This document shows, in pieces, positions 32,577 to 40,993 of a DNA stretch of 64,000 nt. The DNA lies in NCBI RefSeq assembly GCF_020614395.1, contig NZ_CP085324.1, positions 1,989,564-2,053,563 on the forward strand, in the 5' to 3' direction. The DNA is from Salarchaeum japonicum. GTDB taxonomy: Archaea > Halobacteriota > Halobacteria > Halobacteriales > Halobacteriaceae. The position numbers and the translations under genes were made by a program. The notes under the pieces are model-generated. The model was not told the DNA's origin, did no database searches, and saw only the letters and a list, made by a program, of their open reading frames with translations. Numbering within the stretch: the stretch's first letter is position 1; each line of letters opens with the position of its first letter.

Positions 32577-32729
32577 ATGGCCGCCGAATCAGAATCGCCT
32601 GCGCTCACCGATGCGGACGCCCGCTACGTGAGCCGCGACCTCGACGCCCGCGACCTCGCCATGTTCGCCACGGGCGCGGTCTCCGCGCTCGCCGGCCTGG
32701 CGCTCCCCGCGCTCGGGGTGATGCCGTGA
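32577..32729 (+). CDS. Small single-TM protein, 50 aa
   Basis: This short gene starts at the ATG one base after the stop of the preceding gene and ends inside the start of the spike gene (GTGA overlap), so it sits in a tight operon. The protein has a charged N-terminal half (DARYVSRDLDARDLAMF) and one C-terminal membrane helix (about residues 29-48). Function is unknown. Confidence 0.62.
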   Translation: MAAESESPALTDADARYVSRDLDARDLAMFATGAVSALAGLALPALGVMP

Positions 32730-34582
32730 CCCGTCTCCCGACGCCGACGCTCCGCGGGCTGGCCGCCGTGCTGTTCGCGCTCGGTCTCGTCACGACCGCC
32801 GCCGGCGCAGGCGTGCTCGGCCCTGGCGCGCAGGACACGCTCGACGACACCAGCCCGGTCGGGGAGACCGAGGCTATCGCTCCCGTGGTCGTCGGCGGCT
32901 TCCTCGCCGGCGCGGCCACCGCCTCCTTCGTCGCCTCCTACCTCAACGACGACGGCGGCGTCCCCGAGGAGAAGGTGGAGAAAATCAAGAGCATAGAAGC
33001 CCTACAGCAGAAGCTCGACCTGCACGCGCTCGGCGTCTCCGCCCACGAGTCCGGCGAGCAGTATCGGACCTCGATGGAGAATTTCCTCGTGGACAGTCGT
33101 AGTATCGCTAGTCAGAAGGCGAAGGCGGCGGCGTTGAAACTCCTGAACAACGGCACGAAAAACGCCACCAAGGTCAGGAACGCCATGCACGAGTCCATCG
33201 AGGACTACTACAGCGTTCGCGAGCACAACCTCGTGGCGAAGTATAACAGCCATATTGCGCAACTCCGCTACATTATCAACACCTCGCGGAACGATAGCGG
33301 AATCTCCGTTGATATGGTTTCTTACGAATCAAAAGGTGGTGGTGACGTTGTTCACGGATATGATTCGCTTGTCTATAACTCGACTCTTACCCTCGCAAAC
33401 GGAACTGCCGTCAATACCACCGGGTTCAAACTCTCTATTGACCCTGACGGCTACTCTGGTAGTCCGTGGACGTACCCCCCATATATCCTCAATCAAACTC
33501 CGCAAAATAGCGGTACACAAACCTACTGGGAACTTGATGCGTGGAACGTCTCCGGAACAAACGAGACAACGAGCGTGTCCAAAGAGACCGCAATCAATCT
33601 AGAGGCATATAACGACCTCTATCAAGACATTAATGGTCAAGTCTCGCAGATGGAGGCGAACTATAATCTGAGTTTCGCTCAGGAAGTCGTTGCTGGCTAC
33701 AAGCAGGGCACCATCAACTCCAGCGACCTGGTGACGCCGGAAATGCTCGCTCAAGAGTTCGGCACGGCGTACAACGAGACGGGTGCGAGTATCTATCAGT
33801 GGGCGTCCCTCGCTTCCATGGGGCTTGCGTCGCCCGACCTCGCGAACACCTCCTACATGACGGTCTCGTACGCGAAGGCGACGCAGACCCGATACGTCAC
33901 CCTCAACGCCAGTGGTACGCCGACCGCGCCGACGCCGTACAACGTCACGGTGGGCGGCGAGGTCGTCGGCCAGCTCTTCACCACCGAGAACGACACCTCG
34001 GCGCGTGTCCCCATCCCCGAGGACGTGAACGCCACAAAGTACGGCGACCAGCCGCCCACCGTCGAAATCGTGACCTACGGCGGCCTCTCGACCTCGTGGA
34101 GCACGCAGAAGGTTGACGCCGGCGAGACCACCGCCGTCGAAGGCGTGAACATCACCGCGGAACAGCCCGGAAACTGGGTGCGCGTCACCGAACCCGGGAT
34201 GCTGTTCGCGCGGAACGCCCCGAACGGCACCTGGACGACCGGCACCACCTACAACGCCACCACCAACCCCGGAACCGAGTTCTTCGCCCCCTCCGGGAAG
34301 TACACGTCCATCACGAAGCTAGACGGCGAGTTCACGATTGAACAAATCGTGACCGAATCGGGGAACGTCTCCACGCTCGACACCCGGAACTACAACTACC
34401 AGACCGCCAACGCCAGCCAGTTCGTAAACGACCTGCGCGAACTCGAAGAAGTCCGCGAGGACGCCGAATCCCGGATGCCGACCACCGGCGGCGGTGGCGG
34501 CGGTTCCGGCGCGACCCAGGCCGGTATCGCGCTCATCGTGCTCGCCGGCGCGCTCCTCGCGCTCGACCGGAGGGAGGACTGA
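32726..34582 (+). CDS. Spike-like envelope glycoprotein, pleolipovirus VP4-like
   Basis: This 618-residue protein starts with GTG overlapping the previous stop. It has an N-terminal signal-like helix (about 9-28), a second hydrophobic stretch (about 51-70), a helical region (80-170), a long Asn/Thr/Ser-rich beta region and a C-terminal Gly-rich hinge plus membrane helix ending LLALDRRED. I count 23 N-x-S/T sequons, so it is probably heavily glycosylated. This layout and the gene order fit the VP4 spike of pleolipoviruses, which mediates attachment and fusion. The middle (about 33241-33710) is clearly richer in A+T than its flanks, which suggests that the exposed domain was exchanged. Confidence 0.8.
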   Translation: MTRLPTPTLRGLAAVLFALGLVTTAAGAGVLGPGAQDTLDDTSPVGETEAIAPVVVGGFLAGAATASFVASYLNDDGGVPEEKVEKIKSIEALQQKLDLHALGVSAHESGEQYRTSMENFLVDSRSIASQKAKAAALKLLNNGTKNATKVRNAMHESIEDYYSVREHNLVAKYNSHIAQLRYIINTSRNDSGISVDMVSYESKGGGDVVHGYDSLVYNSTLTLANGTAVNTTGFKLSIDPDGYSGSPWTYPPYILNQTPQNSGTQTYWELDAWNVSGTNETTSVSKETAINLEAYNDLYQDINGQVSQMEANYNLSFAQEVVAGYKQGTINSSDLVTPEMLAQEFGTAYNETGASIYQWASLASMGLASPDLANTSYMTVSYAKATQTRYVTLNASGTPTAPTPYNVTVGGEVVGQLFTTENDTSARVPIPEDVNATKYGDQPPTVEIVTYGGLSTSWSTQKVDAGETTAVEGVNITAEQPGNWVRVTEPGMLFARNAPNGTWTTGTTYNATTNPGTEFFAPSGKYTSITKLDGEFTIEQIVTESGNVSTLDTRNYNYQTANASQFVNDLRELEEVREDAESRMPTTGGGGGGSGATQAGIALIVLAGALLALDRRED

Positions 34583-34586
34583 TCCG

Positions 34587-34718
34587 ATGACGACCGAGGA
34601 GAAGCTCGCGGTCGTCGCGCTCGCCCTCGGTTACTGCATCCTCACCGGCTTCGACCCCCTCGCCGGCCTCGAAGCCTGGATAGAATCACAAGCACAGGAC
34701 GCCCTCACACCGTGGTAG
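34587..34718 (+). CDS. Small membrane peptide, 43 aa
   Basis: This short gene (MTTEEKLAVVALALGYCI...) begins five bases after the spike stop. It encodes one hydrophobic helix (about residues 7-22) with a polar end. Its position between structural genes and tight spacing support reality; no family is recognised. Confidence 0.58.
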   Translation: MTTEEKLAVVALALGYCILTGFDPLAGLEAWIESQAQDALTPW

Positions 34719-34749
34719 AGGGCTGAACTCACCGTTTTCATTCATACAG

Positions 34750-35343
34750 ATGCGAAGACTCCTCACCGTGCTCGCCGTGCTCGTGCTCGCCGCCGCGACT
34801 AGCTGTGGCGTCGGCGCGGTCGCCGCCCAGGACGCGAGCACCACGACCGCGACGAACAGCACCACAACCACCGCGACCGACGGGCCGACCGTCGTGAACA
34901 CCCAACTCTCCCGCGGCGTCACCGTCACCAGCTACGAGTACGACGCCGCGAGCGGAAGCGTGCGCGTCGTCATCCAGGCGGAGACCGGCGGCCACGTCGT
35001 CTCCCTCGCAGACCAATCCGGCGTCGTGCGCGCCGTCACCGGCGACGGGGCCACCCAGACCCGTACCGAGTCCCGGCGCGTCGTGCTCGACCCCGGGCGG
35101 AACGTCGTGGACGTGCAGGTCTCGCCCATCCAGGGCGTCGCCGTGTTCTCCGTCTCCTCGGGCGCGGTGTCCGTGACGTGGACGACCGGCACTATCGACA
35201 CCGGCGGCGCGGGCGCGCCCGTCCCCCGCCAGACCGTCCTGATGCTCCTCCTCGGCTCGGTCGGCCTCACCGCGGGCGCAACCGTCTACCGCACCCGCCA
35301 GCGCGCCGAAGACGACGACTTCCAGGCCGAACGGGTGAACTAA
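34750..35343 (+). CDS. Secreted, membrane-anchored protein of the structural cluster
   Basis: This 197-residue protein has a signal peptide (MRRLLTVLAVLVLAAATSCGVGAVAAQ), a Thr-rich low-complexity stretch (about 30-45), a beta-rich ectodomain (GVTVTSYEYDAASGSVRVVIQAETGG, NVVDVQVSPIQGVAVFSV) and a C-terminal membrane helix (about 163-182) with a basic stop. It occupies the place of the conserved ORF6-type proteins downstream of VP4 in pleolipoviruses. Function is unknown; a second surface component is plausible. Confidence 0.72.
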   Translation: MRRLLTVLAVLVLAAATSCGVGAVAAQDASTTTATNSTTTTATDGPTVVNTQLSRGVTVTSYEYDAASGSVRVVIQAETGGHVVSLADQSGVVRAVTGDGATQTRTESRRVVLDPGRNVVDVQVSPIQGVAVFSVSSGAVSVTWTTGTIDTGGAGAPVPRQTVLMLLLGSVGLTAGATVYRTRQRAEDDDFQAERVN

Positions 35344-35345
35344 TC

Positions 35346-36113
35346 ATGTGGCGAGACCTCGTGAAGTACGCGCTCCTCGCCGGTGGCGGGTGGCTCGCGC
35401 TCGGGAACGACGTGCCGAGCGCGCCGGAGTGGGTGGGCGTCGCGGTGCTCGCGCTCGTGCTCGTCGCGGTCGCCGTCATGATAGCGACCGGTCGCCTCGA
35501 CGACCTCCTCCCCGACCCGCCGCGTGTGACGCTCTACGTCATCAACGACGAAGACACGGAAGTCATCGAGGAGTGGGAACTGTCGCCCGACCAGTTCGCG
35601 GACGCGCAGGTTCGCGGGCAGTTGAACCACCTGCCGGAGTGCAAGACCGAGACCTACGAGTGCCGCGCCTACGACCCCCAAGAGAACGTCATCGAGGGCA
35701 CCTGGCGCGGGAGTATCGCCGCGTCCGACGCTATCGGCGCGGAGACCGCGAACGACGCGCTCAACGCCATCGAGGAAGTCCGCGGCGACCTCGAACAACA
35801 GGCGCGCTACGGCGAGCGCCTTCAACGTCACCTGCCGTCGGTGGTGCGGACGCTCGACCGCCTCCGAGCGATGGAGCAGAACCGCGCACTCAGTCCGCAC
35901 CTGACGCCGAGCGTCGGCGGCGGCGACACCGTCACCGACGTGATTCAAAACCAGATGCCGGACTCGCTCCTGCCGGAGCGAATGCAGATGAACGAAGCCG
36001 ACACGACCGACGCGCACGACGACGACGCCGACGAACTCCTGAACGGCCTCGCGACGTTCGCGGGCGTCCGCGACGCCGACGCGGCGACCGATGGAGGTGG
36101 AGAAGATGCGTAA
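35346..36113 (+). CDS. Membrane-anchored cytoplasmic protein of the structural cluster
   Basis: This 255-residue protein starts two bases after the previous stop. Two N-terminal membrane helices (about residues 6-21 and 28-46) are followed by a soluble domain with strands (RVTLYVINDEDTEVIEEW), a Cys pair (CKTETYEC), a helical region (VRGDLEQQARYGERLQRHL) and an acidic tail. The position corresponds to the conserved ORF7-type membrane protein of pleolipoviruses. No enzymatic motif is visible. Confidence 0.7.
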   Translation: MWRDLVKYALLAGGGWLALGNDVPSAPEWVGVAVLALVLVAVAVMIATGRLDDLLPDPPRVTLYVINDEDTEVIEEWELSPDQFADAQVRGQLNHLPECKTETYECRAYDPQENVIEGTWRGSIAASDAIGAETANDALNAIEEVRGDLEQQARYGERLQRHLPSVVRTLDRLRAMEQNRALSPHLTPSVGGGDTVTDVIQNQMPDSLLPERMQMNEADTTDAHDDDADELLNGLATFAGVRDADAATDGGGEDA

Positions 36114-36381
36114 CCCGGTCGCCGCCTGGCGCTCTATCCGAGAGATGGAGGAAGCCGGCTACGACGCCGACGAACTCCACACCGAAGACCTCCTCAGCGT
36201 GTTCGCCGCCGCGGCCGCGGTCGCCGTCGTCGGCCTCGGGGTCGCCGCCGTCACCGGTGGCGTGCTCGCGGCCGTCGGACTCCTCGCCGGATGTACCGGC
36301 GTCGCGCTCGCTATCCACCTCACTATCCCGCTCGCCCCGCGTCTCCTCGCCTACCTCACCACGTGGAGGTATCCACGATGA
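36106..36381 (+). CDS. Small multi-TM protein
   Basis: This protein has 91 residues counted from the ATG at 36106, which has a strong ribosome-binding sequence GGAGG at 36093-36097; an ATG 15 bases upstream would bury that site in the coding region. After a charged N terminus (MRNPVAAWRSIREMEEAGYDADEL) there are hydrophobic segments from about 31 to 80 and a basic end. Its stop overlaps the start of the ATPase gene (ATGA). Confidence 0.65.
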   Translation: MRNPVAAWRSIREMEEAGYDADELHTEDLLSVFAAAAAVAVVGLGVAAVTGGVLAAVGLLAGCTGVALAIHLTIPLAPRLLAYLTTWRYPR

Positions 36382-37523
36382 GCGGGAGTAGCGACAAGTC
36401 GGTGGTGTACGCCGCCGGCGAGGGCCGGGAGTGGCTCCGCGGGGAGCTGGAGGACAAGCCGAACGAGTGGGTGCGGGAGTTCGCCGGCATGGTCAACGAC
36501 CCGGACACGCTCGACCTCCTGAACTACTACTGCTCGTTGTGGGAAGACGACCCCAGCGCGGGCAACTTCCTCGACACCACCCTCGCGGAGCGTATCCTCT
36601 CGTCGGCGGCGACGCGCTCGATGGATACCGCGTTCCGCGAGGGCCGTACCTCCCAACTCAAGGGCTTCGTCGGCATGACGGGCCAGCGGAAGGAGTCGGC
36701 GGGCGATTGGATGAGCGCCGTCGTAGACCGGCTGGAACACGAGGGCGCTATCGGTCTCGTGCTCGGCCCTCCGGGCGCGGGCAAAACCGCCATGACCCTC
36801 GACGTGGCGCGGACGTGGGCGGCCCGCACCGGTGGCGCGCTCATTGGAAACACGTCCTGGGAGGGGTTCGACCGCGTGGTTCACTCGGACCAGGAACTCC
36901 TCGAAGCGATGGCCGAAATCGAGGGGGCGGTACTCGCGGTTATCGACGAGACCGCGCAGGAACTCTCGGGGTTCGGGAGCGGGAACAAAGCGGCGGAGAC
37001 GTTCAGCGACTCGTTGACGTTCGTGCGGAAGAAGGAGGCGAAGCACGGGCCGTACGCGAAGCGCGGGAGCGTGTTGATGGTGAACCACACGCGGACGAAG
37101 ACCGCGAAGCCGTTCCGCGACCTGTGTAGTTTCGCCGTCGAGAAACCCCACCGCTCGAAGCCGAACTTCGCGCGCATCCTCGAATCCGAGGGCGGGCAAG
37201 ACCGGTTCGAGGAGGGCTTAGAGACGGACAAGCTCACGGACACCCGCGAGACCTACGCTGAACACGAAGCGAGCGAGTTCGAGATTGTCGGCGACCGCGA
37301 CGACGACGACGAGGTGGGCGACACGGACGGGCGCGGTCTGAGCGAGCGGGAGCAGGCGGTACAGACGGCGCTCCGCGCGGTGCAGCCGTGGGACGACGAG
37401 GACGGCGTGAGATACAAGGACGCGGCGGAAATCGTAGGGTACTCGAAAGGCTGGGTGACGAACCGGGTGAGTGACTGGCGAGACGGCGACTATCCCGACC
37501 TCGTGACCGAGCAGCCCGAGTAA
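36378..37523 (+). CDS. P-loop ATPase, pleolipovirus VP8-like
   Basis: This 381-residue protein has Walker A GPPGAGKT at residues 130-137 and a Walker B-like VLAVIDETAQ near residue 190. A C-terminal winged-helix-like segment (RYKDAAEIVGYSKGWVTNRVSDW) ends the protein. A putative ATPase is conserved as the last structural-cluster gene (ORF8/VP8) in pleolipoviruses and is thought to act in assembly or DNA handling. The start overlaps the previous stop by four bases and has GGAGGT eight bases upstream. The C-terminal DNA-binding-like end suggests that it contacts the genome. Confidence 0.82.
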   Translation: MSGSSDKSVVYAAGEGREWLRGELEDKPNEWVREFAGMVNDPDTLDLLNYYCSLWEDDPSAGNFLDTTLAERILSSAATRSMDTAFREGRTSQLKGFVGMTGQRKESAGDWMSAVVDRLEHEGAIGLVLGPPGAGKTAMTLDVARTWAARTGGALIGNTSWEGFDRVVHSDQELLEAMAEIEGAVLAVIDETAQELSGFGSGNKAAETFSDSLTFVRKKEAKHGPYAKRGSVLMVNHTRTKTAKPFRDLCSFAVEKPHRSKPNFARILESEGGQDRFEEGLETDKLTDTRETYAEHEASEFEIVGDRDDDDEVGDTDGRGLSEREQAVQTALRAVQPWDDEDGVRYKDAAEIVGYSKGWVTNRVSDWRDGDYPDLVTEQPE

Positions 37524-37904
37524 CCAGCACACGGCGCGGTGACACACTCGGTCAGTCAGACACCACCCCCCGGCGCGCACATATATTTATACAAGGCCCG
37601 ACCCCTGGCGGATTTTCTGACCTCCCGGCCCCCATCCGACCCCGGTTTTTCGTCGAAAATCGGCCGATTTTCTCGGTTCGAGGAGTGTCGTGGCGTGACT
37701 GCTTGGGTTCACGCGCTCGGAAACGTGCTCGACCGAGTATGCACACGAGCCCGCGAACCCTCGTGTGCATATTCGCGCTCGCGGACGCTCACGACCTGGC
37801 GAACACCTTCGCCTATCGACAGTTCTGGGTGAAATCGCCCCGAGATCGGGGTTCGAGTGAGCCAAGTTCAATGGGTCAAGTGGGGCCGTACACACGAACT
37901 TCGT
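37524..37904. promoter_or_regulatory. Non-coding region dense in palindromes
   Basis: No convincing gene lies here. A TATA-like ATATATTTATAC starts near 37582. A perfect 18-bp palindrome GAAAATCGGCCGATTTTC is at 37655-37672, overlapped by TTTTCG/CGAAAA (37647-37659). A 12-bp perfect inverted repeat TATGCACACGAG (37738-37749) and CTCGTGTGCATA (37760-37771) surrounds a 10-base loop. A further CCCCGA/TCGGGG pair is at 37838-37851. It could hold operators for the downstream genes, a replication origin, or both. Confidence 0.6.
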
Positions 37905-38168
37905 ATGCGAATCCGAACCAACGGTGAGTACGCGTACCGAAAGGACACTATTGAGGCGGCCGCTGAACGCCTCGGCGTCAACAAAACCGAGGCCGTGCTC
38001 ATCGCCTGCGACTCGGTTGGCCCGCTTCTCGACGGCGTGGAAGAGGCCCTAGAGCACCCCGATATCCCACCGCGGCTAAAGAAAGAACTTGCCAATATTA
38101 TTAGCACTAGTAGGGTCCAAGTCTGTGTTAACCCGGGAACGGCAGAGGTAACTCAGAATAAAAGATAG
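37905..38168 (+). CDS. Small haloarchaeal virus/plasmid protein (DUF7692-like)
   Basis: This 87-residue protein begins MRIRTNGEYAYRKDTIEAAA and continues ERLGVNKTEAVLIACDSVG, a pattern like a ribbon-helix-helix with a following helix, so it may bind DNA. I associate it with DUF7692, a family seen on haloarchaeal mobile elements. The palindrome-rich region immediately upstream would be a natural target for autoregulation. Codon use becomes more A+T-rich toward its 3' end, next to the AT-rich HNH gene. Confidence 0.7.
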   Translation: MRIRTNGEYAYRKDTIEAAAERLGVNKTEAVLIACDSVGPLLDGVEEALEHPDIPPRLKKELANIISTSRVQVCVNPGTAEVTQNKR

Positions 38169-38175
38169 TCTAAGT

Positions 38176-38889
38176 CTACTTGGTTGATAGTGCCAGAGCC
38201 CCACCACAGTCAATAAACGTACATCCAATCACTTGGTTATTTCCAGGAAATACGATTTTCGAGGGAGTAGCGCGAACCAAGGCGCCATCTTTGTAGAAAT
38301 TACCCCTCATAAATAGTCTATCAGTATCCGAGTTATACCGTATCTCGATCCCAATATCACGCTTATCGTGCCAGATTTTGAATTGGTTTCCGTTGTAAGT
38401 TAGATCCCATACGTCCTCAGTATAAGCTATCCACTCGTTTTCATTTAGTTCGGCCACCAAATCCCCTTCCTGGTTATAGAGCCTCGCACTAAACTGTAAA
38501 ACCCCGTCTGAGTAGGACATAGTCACCAAATCTTCACCGTTTACGCTCAAAATAGACATCTCGTCCAGATCTCTAAGTTGGCATTTACACCCTGCAAATT
38601 CAACTAAGGGAGTTTCAGACTCGAAGTAGAAGTCGTAGTCAACGAGATCCGAATTATACGGATCTTTTTTGTATTCATACAGCTGGTCTGGAGTGATTCC
38701 CTCAGCTTGCGGCCCCGCCAATTCGTGGTGATTCCGACAGAGAGCGATCATCCTCTCAGGATCATTGTGCTCCTCCTCACTCCGAGGAACGATGTGATGG
38801 ATCTCTATAATAGGATTGCCACAGATGGCACACCCAAAATTCGCCTCCTGTCGAACTTCTCTGCGAACAGGCTCAGGTATATCTGACAT
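38176..38889 (-). CDS. HNH endonuclease-domain protein, AT-rich cargo gene
   Basis: This 237-residue protein has an N-terminal HNH domain: zinc cysteines C20 and C23 (FGCAICG), catalytic HH at residues 31-32 (EIHHIVPRSEE), and the second knuckle C51-x2-H54 (CRNHH). The remaining 170 residues form a strand-rich domain with DNEW-like and IEIRYN segments whose role I do not know. The gene is much poorer in G+C than its surroundings (26 of 60 bases by eye at 38221-38280), a sign of recent transfer. A CTTAAAT box lies about 28 bases before the ATG. A defence or superinfection-exclusion function is possible but only a guess. Confidence 0.85.
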   Translation of the reverse strand: MSDIPEPVRREVRQEANFGCAICGNPIIEIHHIVPRSEEEHNDPERMIALCRNHHELAGPQAEGITPDQLYEYKKDPYNSDLVDYDFYFESETPLVEFAGCKCQLRDLDEMSILSVNGEDLVTMSYSDGVLQFSARLYNQEGDLVAELNENEWIAYTEDVWDLTYNGNQFKIWHDKRDIGIEIRYNSDTDRLFMRGNFYKDGALVRATPSKIVFPGNNQVIGCTFIDCGGALALSTK

Positions 38890-39193
38890 TGAAAAAACAC
38901 TCTCGCGGAAGGGCTTAAATTCTGTTTCGAGATCAGCCTATACTTTTCAGAGACCAGCCGAGTGCGGAAGAGCTGTGCGGTGTATTATTTGGTTTTGCCC
39001 TTAGGCACACGCCCAAGGGGGAATCGGCCACGAAGAGGCCGATTCCTCCTCGGGTGTCGCCTCGGGGCGCACCGAAACAAAGTGGAGTGTGCGCCCCGAG
39101 GCGACCCAGCGCGCGCCCCAAACCCGGGAAAACCGCGCGCACACCCGAATATACAGACCGAAGAATAGTGTTGCCACTCCGCCGCGGGCCGTC
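38890..39193. promoter_or_regulatory. Non-coding region with four tandem hairpins, candidate replication origin
   Basis: Four stems stand in a row between the HNH start and the replication-type gene stop: CCCTTAGGC/GCCCAAGGG at 38998-39019 (one wobble); GGAATCGGCC/GGCCGATTCC at 39020-39046; a perfect 17-bp stem GTCGCCTCGGGGCGCAC (39056-39072) with its complement at 39089-39105 and a 16-base loop; and GCGCGCG/CGCGCGC at 39109-39140. The promoter of the HNH gene (CTTAAAT near 38914) is also here. Such structure next to a replication gene suggests an origin, though strong termination is the alternative. Confidence 0.6.
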
Positions 39194-40993
39194 TTAGCCT
39201 GGCGTCACGTCACCCGCGCCGCCCGCTCGCCGCCGCTCTCGCTCCGCCCACGCCTCCCAGTCCACGTCCTCTGCCTCCCGCCGCGCCTTCGCGTTCCGCG
39301 CGTCCTCCGCGCGTTGTGCGGCGGTTTGTAGCGAGTCCACGACACTCCAGGTATCCCGCACCCGTCGGTGCTCGCCGTCCGCTCGCGTGTACGACACCGT
39401 CAGGTGGCGCACCGGCTCGTCGTGCGTCTGTTCCCAGGCGAGCGCGAGCTGCCGCAGCATCGACCGCTCGTCCGCCGCGTCCGTCGGCTTGTAGTGGACT
39501 TCAACGCGCGTCTCGTGGTCGTACTCACCCGGCCGAACGGCCGCGTTGTACTCGCGTCGCCACCGACTCCACGCGTCCGCGGTGTCGCCGCGCTCGGCCG
39601 CCTGCGCCACCTGCATCGCCGCGCTCCCAACCGTCTCCCGGAAGTTCTGTTCCGCCGCCTGCACCCGCGACAGGAGTTCCTGCTGCACGTGCTTCGAGGT
39701 AAACTCAAGCTGGCCGTACGTGTGCTCGATGAGGTCGCCCAACCGGTCAACGACCCGGCGCACCGTCCGGTAGCTGTACCCGGTCTTCTCGGCCGCGTCG
39801 GCCGGGGAGACCTCGCCGCCGTCCGCGAGCAAGGTGTCTACGACGGCGCGGTCGGACTCCTCCATCTCACCCCACAGCCGGGTGACGGCCGCCGTCTGTG
39901 CGTCTTCGACCTCGGGGAGTGGGTCGTCGTAGAGCCGGAGCGAGCGCTCGATCTCCTCGCCGGCCGCGAAGTACGCATCACTCACCCACTGCTCGCCGCC
40001 GCGGAGCGAGAGGCCGGCCCACTCCACCATGTTGAACAGGGTTTCGTCGAGTTCGTGGAGGAGGTCGCTGGTGTCGAACTCGTCGGGGTGGTCCCAGCGC
40101 ACGGTGCGATTCGTGATGCTGGACTGGTAGGCGACCTCGAATTTCGGATGGTAGCCGAACTCGTCCGGGTCGTACGTCTGCGGGTCTCTCATGTAGTAGT
40201 GCTTCGCCTCGAAGCCAACGCGGTGCCCGCGGAGCAGGTCGCTCGCCCGCTCGTCTGTGACCATGGCGGCGACGTGGTCGCCGGGCCGTTCGCGGTGGTC
40301 CTCGGTGTGTTTCCGATACCCCGACCGGTCGGAGACGAGCACGTCGTGACACCGACTAATCGGGCCGGACGCGGCGTACAACGGCCCACTCTTCGCGCGG
40401 TCGGGGCGCACGTAGAGCGCGCAGTCCGAGACGTGGCTAATCGGGTGTGGGTCCATCGTGTACCGCGGGTCGATATCGAAGCTCGTCAAGACGGTGCGCG
40501 CGAGGTCGAGGTACTTCTCCGGGTCGATATTGCTCGCCTGTGCGCGGACGGAGACGTATGGGCCGCCGAGGTCGGGGACGCTCGGGGTGTCGTACTCGGA
40601 GAGGCTGTCGAGGTCGGGCCACCGCGGGCGGAGCGTAAGCGTGCCGCCGCGGACGCGCTGGCTGTTGTCGGCGCGCTCGCCATCGTACGTGCTGTCCTGA
40701 GCGACGAAGTAGAACTGGAATTCCCGGACCTGTTCGAGCTGGAACTCGGGTGGGGCGGTATCGGGGTCGAGGCCGCCGGTGTAGTAGTCGAAGCAGGCGG
40801 CCCACTCCTCGCCGTCGAACCGGAACGACTCGGTGGGCTTCCCCTCGGTTTGCCAGTCCTCGCCGTGGTCTTTGTAGACCGAGTCGGCGGCGTAGTAGAG
40901 GCCGAGCCCGTGGTCGTCGCGGTGTGTCGCGCCGAAGTGCCAAGTCACGTCGAACTCGTGGGCCTGGGGGCGGACAGTTTCGACGTGCGCCAT
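39194..40993 (-). CDS. Putative replication protein (DUF7845-like), haloarchaeal plasmid/virus type
   Basis: This 599-residue protein starts at the ATG overlapping the upstream stop (TGATG). The N terminus HVETVRPQAHEFD and motifs such as HPISHVSDCALYVR, SDRSGYRKHTED and HRVGFEAKHYY are typical of a large family found in haloarchaeal plasmids and betapleolipoviruses and proposed to act in replication. A helix-turn-helix (SPADAAEKTGYSYRTVRRVVDRL) lies at about residues 396-418. The C-terminal third is helical and charged, with an RRRAGGAGD end. No rolling-circle HUH motif or Walker box is seen, so the mechanism is unknown. Confidence 0.78.
   Translation of the reverse strand: MAHVETVRPQAHEFDVTWHFGATHRDDHGLGLYYAADSVYKDHGEDWQTEGKPTESFRFDGEEWAACFDYYTGGLDPDTAPPEFQLEQVREFQFYFVAQDSTYDGERADNSQRVRGGTLTLRPRWPDLDSLSEYDTPSVPDLGGPYVSVRAQASNIDPEKYLDLARTVLTSFDIDPRYTMDPHPISHVSDCALYVRPDRAKSGPLYAASGPISRCHDVLVSDRSGYRKHTEDHRERPGDHVAAMVTDERASDLLRGHRVGFEAKHYYMRDPQTYDPDEFGYHPKFEVAYQSSITNRTVRWDHPDEFDTSDLLHELDETLFNMVEWAGLSLRGGEQWVSDAYFAAGEEIERSLRLYDDPLPEVEDAQTAAVTRLWGEMEESDRAVVDTLLADGGEVSPADAAEKTGYSYRTVRRVVDRLGDLIEHTYGQLEFTSKHVQQELLSRVQAAEQNFRETVGSAAMQVAQAAERGDTADAWSRWRREYNAAVRPGEYDHETRVEVHYKPTDAADERSMLRQLALAWEQTHDEPVRHLTVSYTRADGEHRRVRDTWSVVDSLQTAAQRAEDARNAKARREAEDVDWEAWAERERRRAGGAGDVTPG

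Noticed and set aside
38998-39140. CRISPR array
   Set aside because: The repeats are inverted arms of different sequence, not direct repeats with regular spacers. No cas gene is present anywhere in the window.
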